Positions 46,432 through 57,889 are shown, counted from the first letter of the stretch. The stretch: 64,000 nucleotides of DNA from an uncultured Aquimonas sp. (GCF_937888285.1 NZ_CALART010000037.1:8125-72124), one strand, 5' to 3'. Numbers and translations are program-made. The notes: a model not told the origin generated them from the letters alone.

Positions 46432-48984
46432 TTGCTATGCTGTCGGCTGTTTGTCCATGTGCGCGGCCTGCCCTTTGTGATCGAGATTCCCGGCTACCGT
46501 ATCGACCGCCCGATCGGCCGCGGTGGCATGTCTACGGTCTACCTGGCCCTGCAGGAGTCGGTGCAGCGCGAGGTCGCGCTCAAGATCATGTCCGGCAGCC
46601 TGCTGGGTGACGAGGAGTTCGGCGAGCGCTTCCTGCGCGAGGCGCGCATCGCCACCAGCCTGCGTCACCCGAACGTGGTCCATGTCTATGACGTGGCCCA
46701 GCACGGTGAGCACCACTACATGGCGATGGAGCACCTGCCCGGCGGGCCGGTGATCCAGCGCCGCGGCCCGCGGCGCGACTACCGCTTCGCCCTGCGGGTG
46801 ATCCGCGAGATCGCCAGCGCGCTCGACTATGCGCATAAGCGCGGCGTGGTGCACCGGGACATCAAGCCGGACAACATCCTGCTGCGCGAGGACGGTAGCG
46901 CGGTGCTGACCGATTTCGGCATCGCCCGCGCGGGCGATTCGATGCGCATGACCCGCACGGGCGCGATCATCGGCACGCCGCACTACATGAGCCCGGAGCA
47001 GGCCCGCGGCCAACCGCTGGACGGTCGCGCCGACCTCTACAGCCTGGGCGTGGTGTTCTACCAGCTGCTGATGGGCGAGGTGCCGTACCAGGCCGATGAC
47101 TCCGTCGCGGTCGGCATCATGCACATCACCGCGCCGCTGCCGCGCCTGCCGCAGTCGCTGTCGGAGCTGCAGCCGCTGTTCGATCGCCTGCTGGCCAAGG
47201 AGCCCGATCAGCGCTTCGCCAGCGGCGCCGAACTCGTCGCCGCCCTGGAATCCCTTTCAGCGCTGGACCTGGTGCTGCCGGAACCGGCACCGCGAGGCCG
47301 CAGCCCGCGACCGCAGGTGTCGGACACGACGCCGACTTTAGTGACCCCGCCCGAGGCGCGTGCCGCGAGGTCGGCCTCGCGCGCGGAGGGCCCTTCGCTG
47401 GGGGCCATGGATGCGATCCGGTCACGGGACACCGGGCCGCGACCGCGCGTAGCCTCCAGGCCTGCATCCCGTCGCCGCGGAGCCTCGCGAGGCGGCTGGC
47501 GCTGGGCCGTCTGGCTGCTTCCTCTGGTCATCGCGCTTGCTGCTGGCCTGGTGTTCCAGGAGCGGCTGCGTCCGCTGTGGAGCGGCTCCGACCGCAGCGA
47601 ACAGCTGACGCGCGCAGAGTCAGCGCTACAGGCCGGGCGCCTGCAGGATGACGAGAACGGCCCGGGCGCGCGCAGCCTGTACAACGCCATCCTCGCCGCC
47701 GAGCCCGATCACGAGGCGGCACGTGAAGGCCTGCGCCGCGTTGGACGCGCACATCTCCAGCAGGCGCGTCAGCAGCTGCAGGCGGGCGTTACGGACGCCG
47801 CCAGGCGCGAGCTCGAACTTGCGCGCACGCTGGGCGTGGGGCGCGAGGAACTCGCGGTCGTCGAGGCGGCACTGGCCGACGCTGGCGAACGTCAGGACGG
47901 AATGCAGGAGCTCTCGCGTCGCATCGATGCCGCTGCGGAGGCCCTCGCGGCCGGCCGTATCGAGGAGCCCGTCACCGGCGCGATCGCGCTGTACCAGCAG
48001 GCGCTTGCGCTGGATGCGGCCAATCCGGTCGCCCGTGCCGGGCTGCGCGAGGCGCTCGCGCCGGTGTTGACCGCAGCGCGCGCTGACATCGACGCGGGTC
48101 GCTTTGCCGAGGGCGAGGCACGCATCGCTGTGGTGACGCAGGTCGATCCAGCCAATCTGCAGCTGCCCGAGCTGCGCGCTGCGCTGGCTGAAGCGCGCAA
48201 GGGCCGGGCCGATCAGATCGCAGCGCAGCTCCAGCTGGCGCGGCAGCGCAGTGCCCGCGGGCAGCTGACGACGCCCGTAGGGCAGAGCGCGCAGGACGCG
48301 TTCCGCGCGGTGCTTGCCCTGGATGCGGACAACAGCGAAGCGCGCGAAGGCTTGCGACGTCTCGCCCAGGACCTGCTGCGGCGCGCGGAATCGGCGAGCG
48401 CCGACTTCGATTTCGAGGCTGCCGAAGCCGCGCTGGACGCCGCCGCCCTGTTGACGCCGCCGCCAGCCGGGCTTGTTCGCGCGCGCGAGCGCATGGAAGA
48501 GGCGCGTCGCAACTACAGCCGTGTCGCCGGCGGCTCGACCAGCGACCCGGCCCGCGTGGACGCGCTGATCGCCGAGGCCGAGGCGGCCATCGCGCAGGGT
48601 CGCCTGCTGCAGCCGCCTGGCGAGAGCGCCTATGACAGCCTGCGCGCGGCGCTGGCCTTGGCGCCGACAGACAGCCGTGCGCGCACCCTGATGCAGGGCT
48701 TGCCCGCGCAGGCGCAGGCGCGCTTCGATGCCGCGCTGGCGGCCAGCCGGCCCAATGACGCCCTCCGCTATCTGGAGGGCCTGCAGGTCGTGGCACCGGG
48801 GTCGGCGGAGCTGGCGTCCATGCGCCAGCGCCTGGCTGCTGCCTATGTCGGCGTTGCCAGCGAGCGGCTGGGCCGAGGCGAGATCGCGTCGGCGCGCCAG
48901 GCCCTGGAGCGTGCCGCCGAGCTTGAGCCCAACCACATCGAGCTGCCGGCGCTTCGGGCCCGTCTGGAGCAGGCGGGAGGTTGA
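46432..48984 (+). CDS. Ser/Thr protein kinase with C-terminal repeats
   Basis: Up to 850 residues. The kinase domain has the Gly loop IGRGGMSTVY, VALKIM Lys, HRD in VVHRDIKPDNILL, DFG in LTDFGIARAG and SPEQARG, so it should be active. A Pro/Arg/Ser-rich linker leads to one membrane segment (AVWLLPLVIALAAGLVF, about residue 360-377). The rest, presumably periplasmic, has four related units of about 80-100 residues built around a GRL-x-x-P-x-G...LALDxxNxxAREGLRRLA pattern. The frame starts at TTG 46432; a GTG at 46477 just before IEIPGYRI is also possible. Nothing in the sequence names its substrate. It is divergent from the condensin operon. Confidence 0.8.
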   Translation: MLCCRLFVHVRGLPFVIEIPGYRIDRPIGRGGMSTVYLALQESVQREVALKIMSGSLLGDEEFGERFLREARIATSLRHPNVVHVYDVAQHGEHHYMAMEHLPGGPVIQRRGPRRDYRFALRVIREIASALDYAHKRGVVHRDIKPDNILLREDGSAVLTDFGIARAGDSMRMTRTGAIIGTPHYMSPEQARGQPLDGRADLYSLGVVFYQLLMGEVPYQADDSVAVGIMHITAPLPRLPQSLSELQPLFDRLLAKEPDQRFASGAELVAALESLSALDLVLPEPAPRGRSPRPQVSDTTPTLVTPPEARAARSASRAEGPSLGAMDAIRSRDTGPRPRVASRPASRRRGASRGGWRWAVWLLPLVIALAAGLVFQERLRPLWSGSDRSEQLTRAESALQAGRLQDDENGPGARSLYNAILAAEPDHEAAREGLRRVGRAHLQQARQQLQAGVTDAARRELELARTLGVGREELAVVEAALADAGERQDGMQELSRRIDAAAEALAAGRIEEPVTGAIALYQQALALDAANPVARAGLREALAPVLTAARADIDAGRFAEGEARIAVVTQVDPANLQLPELRAALAEARKGRADQIAAQLQLARQRSARGQLTTPVGQSAQDAFRAVLALDADNSEAREGLRRLAQDLLRRAESASADFDFEAAEAALDAAALLTPPPAGLVRARERMEEARRNYSRVAGGSTSDPARVDALIAEAEAAIAQGRLLQPPGESAYDSLRAALALAPTDSRARTLMQGLPAQAQARFDAALAASRPNDALRYLEGLQVVAPGSAELASMRQRLAAAYVGVASERLGRGEIASARQALERAAELEPNHIELPALRARLEQAGG

Positions 48985-49058
48985 GCGCCCGCGAAAAAGA
49001 GCTATCGGCCTGGTGCGGCCGCCGCCGGACGCCGGTGGCAGCGGCGCTTTGGGCGAAC

Positions 49059-49439
49059 TCAGCCGCTGTGCGGGAGCAGGAACAGACCCGCCACGCGGCG
49101 GCCCTCCAGCGCGAGCAGGTTGTAGGTGCGCGCTGCGGCGCTGTTGTCCATGGCCTCAAGGCCGACGCCGCGGCCGAGGAAGGCGGCCAGCAGCGCCGGC
49201 GGCGGAAAGATCTGGCGCTCGCCGGTGCCGAGGATGAGCACCTGCGGGGCGTAGCCCAGGATCTCCGCCACCAGCGCCTCGCCGATATCGGCAGGACGCT
49301 GTGCAGGCACCTTGTCGCGCACCCTGTCCGGCATCAGCAGCAGGCTGTCGCGGAACTCGGCGTCGTCGATGCGGATCGCATCCGCGGACACCCAGCGGAC
49401 GGTGTAGAGGCCTTCCTGTCGATCTTCGGCGAGCGGCAT
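49059..49439 (-). CDS. Mth938-like domain protein
   Basis: A 126-residue soluble protein with the Mth938/DUF498 pattern: YTVRWVSADAIRIDDAEFRDSLLLMPD near the start, EALVAEILGYAPQVLILGTGERQIFPP in the middle, and GLEAMDNSAAARTYNLLALEGRRVAGLFL at the end. Relatives include human NDUFAF3, a complex I assembly factor; the bacterial role is not established. The ATG at 49439 gives the normal start. It ends tail-to-tail with the kinase gene and lies 38 bp from yhbY on the same strand. Confidence 0.8.
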   Translation of the reverse strand: MPLAEDRQEGLYTVRWVSADAIRIDDAEFRDSLLLMPDRVRDKVPAQRPADIGEALVAEILGYAPQVLILGTGERQIFPPPALLAAFLGRGVGLEAMDNSAAARTYNLLALEGRRVAGLFLLPHSG

Positions 49440-49477
49440 GGGCGCGAGTCGGCTCGTGCGATGGGAGCGGGGCCAGC

Positions 49478-49780
49478 CTAGCGCGGCAGGCTGATCTGCG
49501 GCCGTTCCTTGGAACGCCGGAACAGGGTCGCGATATTGCCGATCCGCTGCACCAGGTTGCTGCGCGAACGCAGCACCAGCTCGGCGACGATCTCGTCGCG
49601 CGCATCGCGGTCGTCGGCTGCGATCTTGACCTTGACCAGCTCGTGGTGCTCCAGCGCGAGGTCGAGTTCGGCCAGCACGGCATCGGTGAGGCCTTTGCCG
49701 CCGACCATGATCACCGGCTTCAGGCCGTGGGAGAGCCCGCGCAGGTAGCGCTGCTGGGAGTTGCTGAGCTTCTGGAACAT
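49478..49780 (-). CDS. yhbY: YhbY-family CRM-domain RNA-binding protein
   Basis: A 100-residue CRM-domain protein associated with pre-50S ribosomal particles. The family pattern is complete: LSNSQQRYLRGLSHGLKPVIMVGGKGLTDAVLAELDLALEHHELVKVKI, then the C-terminal QRIGNIATLFRRSKERPQISLPR. The GGKGLT loop contacts RNA. The ATG at 49780 is the family start. It is divergent from rlmE, as in many gammaproteobacteria. Confidence 0.93.
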   Translation of the reverse strand: MFQKLSNSQQRYLRGLSHGLKPVIMVGGKGLTDAVLAELDLALEHHELVKVKIAADDRDARDEIVAELVLRSRSNLVQRIGNIATLFRRSKERPQISLPR

Positions 49781-50019
49781 GCGTGGTCGTGTCCGGGATT
49801 CGGATGGAGCGGGCTGTGGGCTTGCGGGAGCTTCCGGCATCGCGGCCGAAGGCAGTGCGACGACGCTGGATGCCGCCGCGCAGCGGGCCTGGACAGGCTC
49901 CAGCCATGGCGGCAGCACGGTCGCGGACAGGTCCCGTGAAGGCGCACAGGGTATCATGCGGCCCCGCAAGCACCCGCCGGGTGCGCAGCGCCCCGTCACC
50001 CACATCGAGTCCGGCCCGG

Positions 50020-50657
50020 ATGAACCGCAGCAAGAGCAGCCGGCGCTGGCTGGCCGAGCATTTCGCCGATCCGTACGTGAAGCGCGCCCAGAGCGAGGGC
50101 ATGCGTTCGCGTGCGGTCTACAAGCTGGAAGAGCTGATCGAGCGAGACCAGCTGATCCGCCCCGGCATGGTGGTGGTCGATCTCGGTGCGGCACCCGGCG
50201 GCTGGTCGCAGCTGGTGCGCCGCGAGCTCGGCGAGCGGGGGCGGGTGATCGCGCTCGACATCCTCGAAATGCCCTCGCTCGCTGGCGTCGAGTTCATTCA
50301 CGGCGATTTCAGAGAGCCGGAGCCACTGTCCCGCCTCGAAGCCGCACTGGGCGGACAGCTGGCAGACCTTGTCCTCTCCGACATGGCGCCCAATATGAGT
50401 GGCATGTCGGGCGTCGACCAGCCGCGCAGCATGCATCTGTGCGAGCTGGCCCGCGATTTCGCCGACCAGCACCTGCGGGAAGGCGGTACCCTGCTGATGA
50501 AAGTGTTCCAGGGGCAGGGCTCCGATGCCTTTCTCAAGGACCTGCGCCAGCGCTATGCGAAGGTGCAGATCCGCAAGCCGAAGGCGTCACGCAACCGCTC
50601 CCCCGAGATCTACGCGCTCGCCACCGGCAAACGGGGCGGCGCAAACGAGGCCCGAGA

Positions 50658-50661
<4 letters not shown>
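50020..50661 (+). CDS. rlmE: 23S rRNA (uridine-2'-O)-methyltransferase RlmE (FtsJ)
   Basis: RlmE 2'-O-methylates U2552 of 23S rRNA in the 50S subunit using SAM. The 213-residue product is of standard length. The N-terminus (SSRRWLAEHFADPYVKRAQSEGMRSRAVYKL) has the conserved catalytic Lys region. VVDLGAAPGGWSQL binds SAM, LVLSDMAPNMSG holds the catalytic Asp, and LLMKVFQGQG holds the second Lys. The ATG at 50020 gives the family start. The stop overlaps ftsH as ATGA, the usual rlmE-ftsH pair. Confidence 0.97.
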
Positions 50662-52565
<1,904 letters not shown>

Positions 52566-52583
52566 TTGCAGTTCAAACCACCT

Positions 52584-52613
52584 GCGAACGCCCGCCACTG
52601 CGCGGGCGTTCGC
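52584..52613 (+). terminator. Terminator between ftsH and folP
   Basis: A perfect 12-bp stem (GCGAACGCCCGC) with a 6-nt loop followed by GTTTC. It starts 19 bp after the ftsH stop. Confidence 0.7.
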
Positions 52614-52646
52614 GTTTCAGGCCTTGCCATTCCCCGGAAGCCTTCG

Positions 52647-53549
52647 ATGTTCGACACCACCGACCTTGCCCCCTGTCTCGACTGCCGCGGCCGGCCGCTG
52701 CTGCTGGATCGCCCGCGCATCATGGGCGTGCTCAATCTCACGCCCGATTCGTTTTCCGACGGTGGCAGGCTCGCCGACGTCGATGCCGCGCTGTCTGCCG
52801 CGCTGCGCATGGTGGAGGAAGGCGCCGACATCATCGATGTCGGCGGCGAGTCGACCCGCCCCGGCGCGCCTGCGGTGGGCGTGCAGGAGGAGCTCGACCG
52901 CGTGCTTCCGCTGATCGAGCGCCTGGCGGCTGCGAGCCCGGTGCCGATCTCGATCGACACCTCGAAGCCGGAGGTCATGCGCGCCGCGGTGGGAGCCGGC
53001 GCCGGCCTGATCAACGATGTCTGGGCCCTGCGTCGCGAGGGCGCGCTCGAAGCCGCGGCCGAACTCGGCGTGCCGGTCTGCCTGATGCACATGCAGGGCG
53101 AGCCCGGCAGCATGCAGGCCGATCCGCAGTACACCGACGTGGTCGCCGAGGTGCAGCGCTTCCTGGCGGATCGCGTGTTCACCTGCGAGCTCGCCGGCAT
53201 CCCACGCGCGCGGCTGCTGGTCGATCCGGGCTTCGGCTTCGGCAAGACGCTGGGACACAATTCAGCCCTGATGGGGGCTCTGGCGGATTTTGCGAAGGAC
53301 CTGCCGCCGCTGCTGGTCGGCGTCTCGCGCAAGTCGATGATCGGCGCGATCACCGGGCGCGCGCTGGGACAGCGCATGGTCGGCTCGGCGGTGGCGGCGG
53401 TGCTGGCGGCCCAGCGCGGTGCACGCATCCTGCGCGTGCATGACGTCGCCGCGACGCGCGATGGGCTCGCCGTGCTGGCGGCGCTGCCGCCGCGAACTTC
53501 CGCACCACGGGCGTTGTCCAAGGCGCCGCTCTGGGGCGACGAGGACTGA
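52647..53549 (+). CDS. folP: Dihydropteroate synthase
   Basis: FolP condenses the pterin pyrophosphate with para-aminobenzoate in folate synthesis and is the sulfonamide target. The 300-residue product has GVLNLTPDSFSDGG near the N-terminus, GGESTRPGA, ISIDTSKPEVM, LVDPGFGFGKTLGHN and VSRKSMIG, all intact. The ATG at 52647 gives the usual length. It follows ftsH as in E. coli but behind a terminator-like hairpin, so it may have its own promoter. glmM is not downstream. Confidence 0.97.
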   Translation: MFDTTDLAPCLDCRGRPLLLDRPRIMGVLNLTPDSFSDGGRLADVDAALSAALRMVEEGADIIDVGGESTRPGAPAVGVQEELDRVLPLIERLAAASPVPISIDTSKPEVMRAAVGAGAGLINDVWALRREGALEAAAELGVPVCLMHMQGEPGSMQADPQYTDVVAEVQRFLADRVFTCELAGIPRARLLVDPGFGFGKTLGHNSALMGALADFAKDLPPLLVGVSRKSMIGAITGRALGQRMVGSAVAAVLAAQRGARILRVHDVAATRDGLAVLAALPPRTSAPRALSKAPLWGDED

Positions 53550-53688
53550 CGCCGCTGGCGCCTGATGCGCCCGCGCGCGGCCCCCGAGCTCAGGTTGATC
53601 GCTGCGTGGCGGTCCCGAACGCACACGGGTATGCTTGTGCGCTTTACGCCGACGCCAAGTGGCGGGCGTTTCACCCAGGAGGTTGTGC

Positions 53689-54369
53689 ATGAAGTTGCGC
53701 TGGTTGGTCGTGTCCGTGGCAGTGCTGGGTATGGGTGCCGTGCAGGCACAGGACACCTCCTCGGAGAAGGGCAAGCTGAGCTACGCTATCGGTTACCAGC
53801 TGGGCCGTGAAATGGCCGAGCGTGGCGTCGATCTCGACGTCAATACCGTCGTCCGCGGTGTGCAGGAAGGCTTCGCGAAGCGCGATCCGAGCGTTCCGCC
53901 GGAAGAGATGCGCGCAGCGGTCGAGAAGATGCAGACCCAGATGCTGGAGCAGGCCCGCGCCGAGTTCGAGCGCGTGTCGGCCGAGAACAAGGCCAAGAGC
54001 GAGCAGTTCCTCGCCCAGAACCGCGGCAAGCAGGGCATCCAGAACCTCGCCTCGGGTATCCAGTACCGGATCATCGAGCAGGGCACTGGCGCCCAGCCGA
54101 CCGCGAACAGCGAAGTGCAGATCCACTTCCGCGGTTCGCTGTCGACCGGTCAGGAGTTCGCCAGCACCTACACCGGCAATGAGCCGGTCACGATGAAGGT
54201 TTCGGAAGCGCCGCTGCCCGGCCTGCGAGAAGTGCTGCCGATGATGAAGACCGGCTCGCGCTGGGAAGTCTTCCTGCCGCCCGACCAGGGCTATGGCGAC
54301 AACCCCCGTTCGCCGGTGGGGCCGAGCCAGGCCGTGGTGTTCGACGTCAAGCTGGTCAGCGTCAAGTAA
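53689..54369 (+). CDS. FKBP-type peptidyl-prolyl isomerase (FkpA/Mip type)
   Basis: A 226-residue periplasmic isomerase. MKLRWLVVSVAVLGMGAVQA is the signal peptide. An N-terminal FKBP_N dimerisation helix region (LSYAIGYQLGREMAERGVDLD, VSAENKAKSEQFLAQN) precedes the FKBP domain (YRIIEQGTGAQPTANSEVQIHFRGSL, FLPPDQGYGDN, VVFDVKLVSV). It helps periplasmic and outer-membrane proteins fold. A strong AGGAGG lies 7 bp before the ATG, so translation should be high. It is transcribed alone; GC-rich hairpins follow near 54460-54487. Confidence 0.92.
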   Translation: MKLRWLVVSVAVLGMGAVQAQDTSSEKGKLSYAIGYQLGREMAERGVDLDVNTVVRGVQEGFAKRDPSVPPEEMRAAVEKMQTQMLEQARAEFERVSAENKAKSEQFLAQNRGKQGIQNLASGIQYRIIEQGTGAQPTANSEVQIHFRGSLSTGQEFASTYTGNEPVTMKVSEAPLPGLREVLPMMKTGSRWEVFLPPDQGYGDNPRSPVGPSQAVVFDVKLVSVK

Positions 54370-54624
54370 GACCCGGAGCCTTCCGGATCGCGCCGGCCGT
54401 GGCGCGTCCGGACCGCCGCCAGCGGTGGCGGCTTCCTCGGGCTTGAGGCTTCACGGACAGGGGGCGCTGCGTCGGCAGCCGCCCCCTCTTCGTTTGTCGA
54501 GCTCACGCGGATGACACATCGACGCGCGCACGGCATGCGCCGGGCCGGCTGGGGCACGCGCAGGGGCTGGGGCAGGGTGCGCCGCCCGTCGATACTTGCA
54601 GCATTCCAGAGGAGTTGAATCGAG

Positions 54625-54816
54625 ATGAGTGCCACTGCGGTGCCGGTATTGAGCCCGTGCATCGGCCTGTGCGAACTGGGGCCGGACGGCCTCTGCTTGG
54701 GCTGTTTGCGTACAGGTCAGGAGATCGCGGGCTGGCTCAGCTTCAGTCCTGCCCAGCGCGAGTACCTCATGGACTTCGTCCTGCCTGATCGCGCTGCGAC
54801 GCCGCGCCGTGTCTGA
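54625..54816 (+). CDS. DUF1289-family Cys-rich small protein
   Basis: A 63-residue protein with the DUF1289 pattern SPCIGLCELGPDGLCLGCLRTGQEIAGW followed by LSPAQRE-type residues (FSPAQREYLMDFVL). The four Cys suggest a metal site; the function of the family is unknown. GAGGAG precedes the ATG. Its 3' end overlaps the Nudix gene by 8 bp, so the two are co-expressed. Confidence 0.85.
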   Translation: MSATAVPVLSPCIGLCELGPDGLCLGCLRTGQEIAGWLSFSPAQREYLMDFVLPDRAATPRRV

Positions 54817-55447
54817 GTGGAACCTGCCCGCCTCCGAGCTTGACGCGCGCATCGCGCGCGCGCTGTACGGCCTCGATACGCCGCCACGAGACCCGCCGCC
54901 GGTGCCTGCGGATCTTGCCGATCTGATTCCGCCCGTCGAGGCACTGCGTCCGGCTGCCGTGCTGGTCGGCCTGGTGGACCGCGGCCGTGGCACCCAGGTG
55001 ATCCTCACCAAGCGCACCGAAGCGCTGGCACATCACCCGGGCCAGGTCGCATTCCCGGGTGGGCGTCACGATGCCGCCGACGGTGGCCTGCTGCAGACTG
55101 CGCTGCGCGAGGCGTGGGAGGAGATCGCCCTCAGCCCCGAGCATGCGCTGCCGCTCGGCTACATCGATCCACTACCGACCTTCACCGGCTTCCTGGTGCT
55201 GCCGGTGGTCGCCCGGGTGTCTCCTCGGCATGTGTCGCGGCCCGAGCCGGGCGAGGTCGCGGAAGTCTTCGAGGTGCCCCTGGACTTCCTGATGGATCCG
55301 TCGAACCTGCGCGTCGAACACGGCCTGCTCGCCGGACGACCCCGCCAGACCTGGCGGTTCGACTTCGCCGGCCAGCGCATCTGGGGCGCGACCGCGGCCA
55401 TGCTGCTCAATCTGCGCGAAAGGTTGCGGGCCGCTTCGGCGGATTGA
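54809..55447 (+). CDS. Nudix hydrolase, CoA pyrophosphatase type
   Basis: A 212-residue Nudix protein that probably hydrolyses CoA or its derivatives to phosphopantetheine and adenosine 3',5'-bisphosphate. The CoA-specific LTKRTEALAHHPGQVAFPGG motif is present and leads into the Nudix box, which reads GGRHDAADGGLL then ALREAWEEIAL. The first Glu of the G-x5-E element is not obvious here and the final Gly is Ala, so activity should not be taken for granted. It starts at GTG 54809 overlapping the DUF1289 gene. Confidence 0.85.
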   Translation: MSEWNLPASELDARIARALYGLDTPPRDPPPVPADLADLIPPVEALRPAAVLVGLVDRGRGTQVILTKRTEALAHHPGQVAFPGGRHDAADGGLLQTALREAWEEIALSPEHALPLGYIDPLPTFTGFLVLPVVARVSPRHVSRPEPGEVAEVFEVPLDFLMDPSNLRVEHGLLAGRPRQTWRFDFAGQRIWGATAAMLLNLRERLRAASAD

Positions 55448-55606
55448 GGCCCAGCGCGCGTGCGGCGCGATTGCGGCGCGATTGCGGCGGGAATTGGCCC
55501 GGTTTGCGCCCGCTCGGGCGTGACGCACTGCTTTCCGAATCCGAGCCCTGGGCGGTATGGTGCGCAGCTGTCATTCGCGGCTCGGCCACGGGGAGAAGAC
55601 ACGGCA

Positions 55607-56458
55607 ATGGATTGGACCACCCTGGTCAGCGCGGAGGATCTGCGCGCCCACTTCGATGCGCCTCAGCTGGCGATCGTCGACTGCCGCTTCGACTTGCGCG
55701 AACCCTCGGCGGGCGAGCGCGCATTCGCGCTCGGCCACATCGCCGGGGCCGTCTATGCCCACCTCGAGCGCGACCTCTCCGACCTCTCGCGCAGCGGTCG
55801 CGGCCGCCATCCGCTGCCCGACGCCGAGCGCTTCTGCGCGACCTTGGCGCGCTGGGGCATCACCCCGCAGCACCAGGTGGTGGCCTACGACGGCCGCGAT
55901 GGTGCGATGGCCGCGCGGCTGTGGTGGATGCTGCGCCTGCTCGGCCACCGTCGCGTGGCGGTGCTGGACGGTGGTCTTGACGCGTGGATGCACGCCGGCG
56001 GACGCATGGAATCCGGCAGCGCGCGGCCGCGACCGGGCCAGTACCGCGCCCGCTTCGATGTGCGCCAGGTCATCAGCACCGCCGTGCTGGCAGCGCGCCT
56101 CGCCAACGCAGGCACCGTGCTGATCGACGCGCGCGCACGCGAGCGCTTCCGCGGCGAGGTCGAGCCGCTCGACCCTGTGGCGGGGCACATCCCCGGTGCG
56201 CTGAACCGGCCCTACATCGAGAACCTGAGCCCGGACGCACTGTTCAAGCCGGCCTCGGTGCTGCACGCCGACTTCGAGCGGCTGCTGGGTGGCCGCAGCC
56301 CCGGCGACGTGGTGCTGATGTGCGGCTCCGGCGTCACCGCCTGCCACAACCTGCTGGCGATGGAGCACGCCGGCCTGGGCGGGGCCAGCGTCTATGCCGG
56401 CTCGTGGAGCGAATGGTGCAGCGACCGCCAGCGGCCGGTCGCGCGCGGGGACCACTGA
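55607..56458 (+). CDS. sseA: 3-mercaptopyruvate/thiosulfate sulfurtransferase
   Basis: A 283-residue two-domain rhodanese. The N-terminal inactive domain contains IVDCRFDLREPSAGERAF and HIAGAVYAHLERDLS; the C-terminal domain contains VLIDARARERFRGEVEPLDPVAGHIPGALN and the catalytic Cys in the CGSGVTAC loop. That loop is the mercaptopyruvate type rather than the CRKGVT thiosulfate type, so 3-mercaptopyruvate is the more likely donor. The ATG at 55607 gives the family length. It is transcribed alone. Confidence 0.9.
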   Translation: MDWTTLVSAEDLRAHFDAPQLAIVDCRFDLREPSAGERAFALGHIAGAVYAHLERDLSDLSRSGRGRHPLPDAERFCATLARWGITPQHQVVAYDGRDGAMAARLWWMLRLLGHRRVAVLDGGLDAWMHAGGRMESGSARPRPGQYRARFDVRQVISTAVLAARLANAGTVLIDARARERFRGEVEPLDPVAGHIPGALNRPYIENLSPDALFKPASVLHADFERLLGGRSPGDVVLMCGSGVTACHNLLAMEHAGLGGASVYAGSWSEWCSDRQRPVARGDH

Positions 56459-56712
56459 TCCCCGTTCCCACGCACGTTGCGGCTTCGTCGCAGCGTTGCT
56501 TTCCGGGCCATCGGCCGGAATCGCAGTCGGGAAATGTGCCGGTCGTCAGTGGCCCGGGGGGCGCAGCTTTCCGCATTGCGAAGTCTTGTAGCAGGCTGAA
56601 CCGCGGCTGGCCGCAGCGGCCCGGTTCGGGCTATTCTTCGCGGCCTTGCATCCGTGTGGAGGGAGTCCGGCTCGCCGGCGCCACGATGCAGGTCCATTCC
56701 CGGAGACCCTGA

Positions 56713-57846
56713 ATGACCCGTCTGATCGAATTCGTGATCGCCCTGCTGCTGGTCGCACTGCTGTTCGTGCTGGTTGGTGTGTTCCTGCCCAGCCACCGCT
56801 ACGTTCGCCACAGTGTCGAGACCAACCGGCCGGTGCGTCTGGTGTACGACCTGCTGAACAGCTTCCAGCGCTACGACGAGTGGCACCCGAAGCGCCAGCA
56901 CGATCCCGCGATCCGCTACACCATGGAAGGCGCGCCGCGCGGCGTTGGCGCCATCCTGCGCTACGAGAGCCAGCTGCCGAAGATCGGCTCCGGCAAGTTC
57001 GAGGTCACCGAGTCGGTGCAGGACGAGCGCATCGAGTGGGCGGCCGAGACCAATGCCTATGGCACCAACAAGACCTATGTGTTCACCCTGGATGACCGCG
57101 GCAAGACCGTCGACATCAACTGGGAATACGACGTCGACTACGGCTGGAACCTGTTCGGCCGCTACGCCGGTCTGTACATCGACCGCACCGTCGGCGACGA
57201 CATGCGTCTCGGCCTGACCAACCTGACCGGCCTGCTGGCGACCATTCCGAACTTCAACTACGACAATCCGATGGTCGACATCAAGGAGTCGGTCGTGCAG
57301 TCGCAGCCGGCCCTGATCCTCTCGACCAGCGCCGATCGCAACATTTCGGCGGTCGAGGAAGAGCTCGACGCGTCGATCACCAAGCTGCGCGCTGCGATCG
57401 CCAGCAATGGTCTGCAGGCGGCTGGTCCGCCGCGCCTGGTCACCACCGAGTTCGCCGACAAGAAGTACAGCTTCGACGTGGTCATTCCGGTGACCAACGA
57501 GGCACCGGCCCCCGCGCCTGCAGCCGATGCGGTCGAAGGCGAAGCGGTTGCCGAAGCGCCGGCCGCGCCTGCGCCGGTGGTCGACCCTGCCGTGGTTGCC
57601 ACGCCGATCGAGGGCTTGAACCTGCCGGAAGGCATCGTGTCGGGCGTCACCTACGGCGGCAAGGTGCTGACCACCGACTACGCGGGTCACCCGGCGTCGC
57701 TGCCGCTGATCCGCGACATGCTGCGCGCCTATGCGGCTACCCACGGCCTGCGCGTCCACGACCGCGGCTACGAGGAGTACCTCACCGAGATCTCCGAGAC
57801 CGCCGCCGAGGACTCGACCTTCAAGGTCTACTGGCCGATCCTCTGA
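56713..57846 (+). CDS. SRPBCC-domain membrane-anchored protein
   Basis: A 377-residue protein. One N-terminal membrane segment (LIEFVIALLLVALLFVLVGVFLP) is followed by an SRPBCC/polyketide-cyclase-like domain at about 30-175 (VYDLLNSFQRYDEWHPKRQHDP). A second part (about 190-377) looks like a GyrI-like effector-binding domain, interrupted by an Ala/Pro-rich linker (NEAPAPAPAADAVEGEAVAE). SRPBCC domains bind hydrophobic ligands; ligand and role are unknown. The periplasmic or cytoplasmic side cannot be decided. A perfect terminator follows. Confidence 0.8.
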   Translation: MTRLIEFVIALLLVALLFVLVGVFLPSHRYVRHSVETNRPVRLVYDLLNSFQRYDEWHPKRQHDPAIRYTMEGAPRGVGAILRYESQLPKIGSGKFEVTESVQDERIEWAAETNAYGTNKTYVFTLDDRGKTVDINWEYDVDYGWNLFGRYAGLYIDRTVGDDMRLGLTNLTGLLATIPNFNYDNPMVDIKESVVQSQPALILSTSADRNISAVEEELDASITKLRAAIASNGLQAAGPPRLVTTEFADKKYSFDVVIPVTNEAPAPAPAADAVEGEAVAEAPAAPAPVVDPAVVATPIEGLNLPEGIVSGVTYGGKVLTTDYAGHPASLPLIRDMLRAYAATHGLRVHDRGYEEYLTEISETAAEDSTFKVYWPIL

Positions 57847-57889
57847 TCGAAGGGCCGGCCGCCAGCAGGGCTGGCGGCGCTCAAATCCG

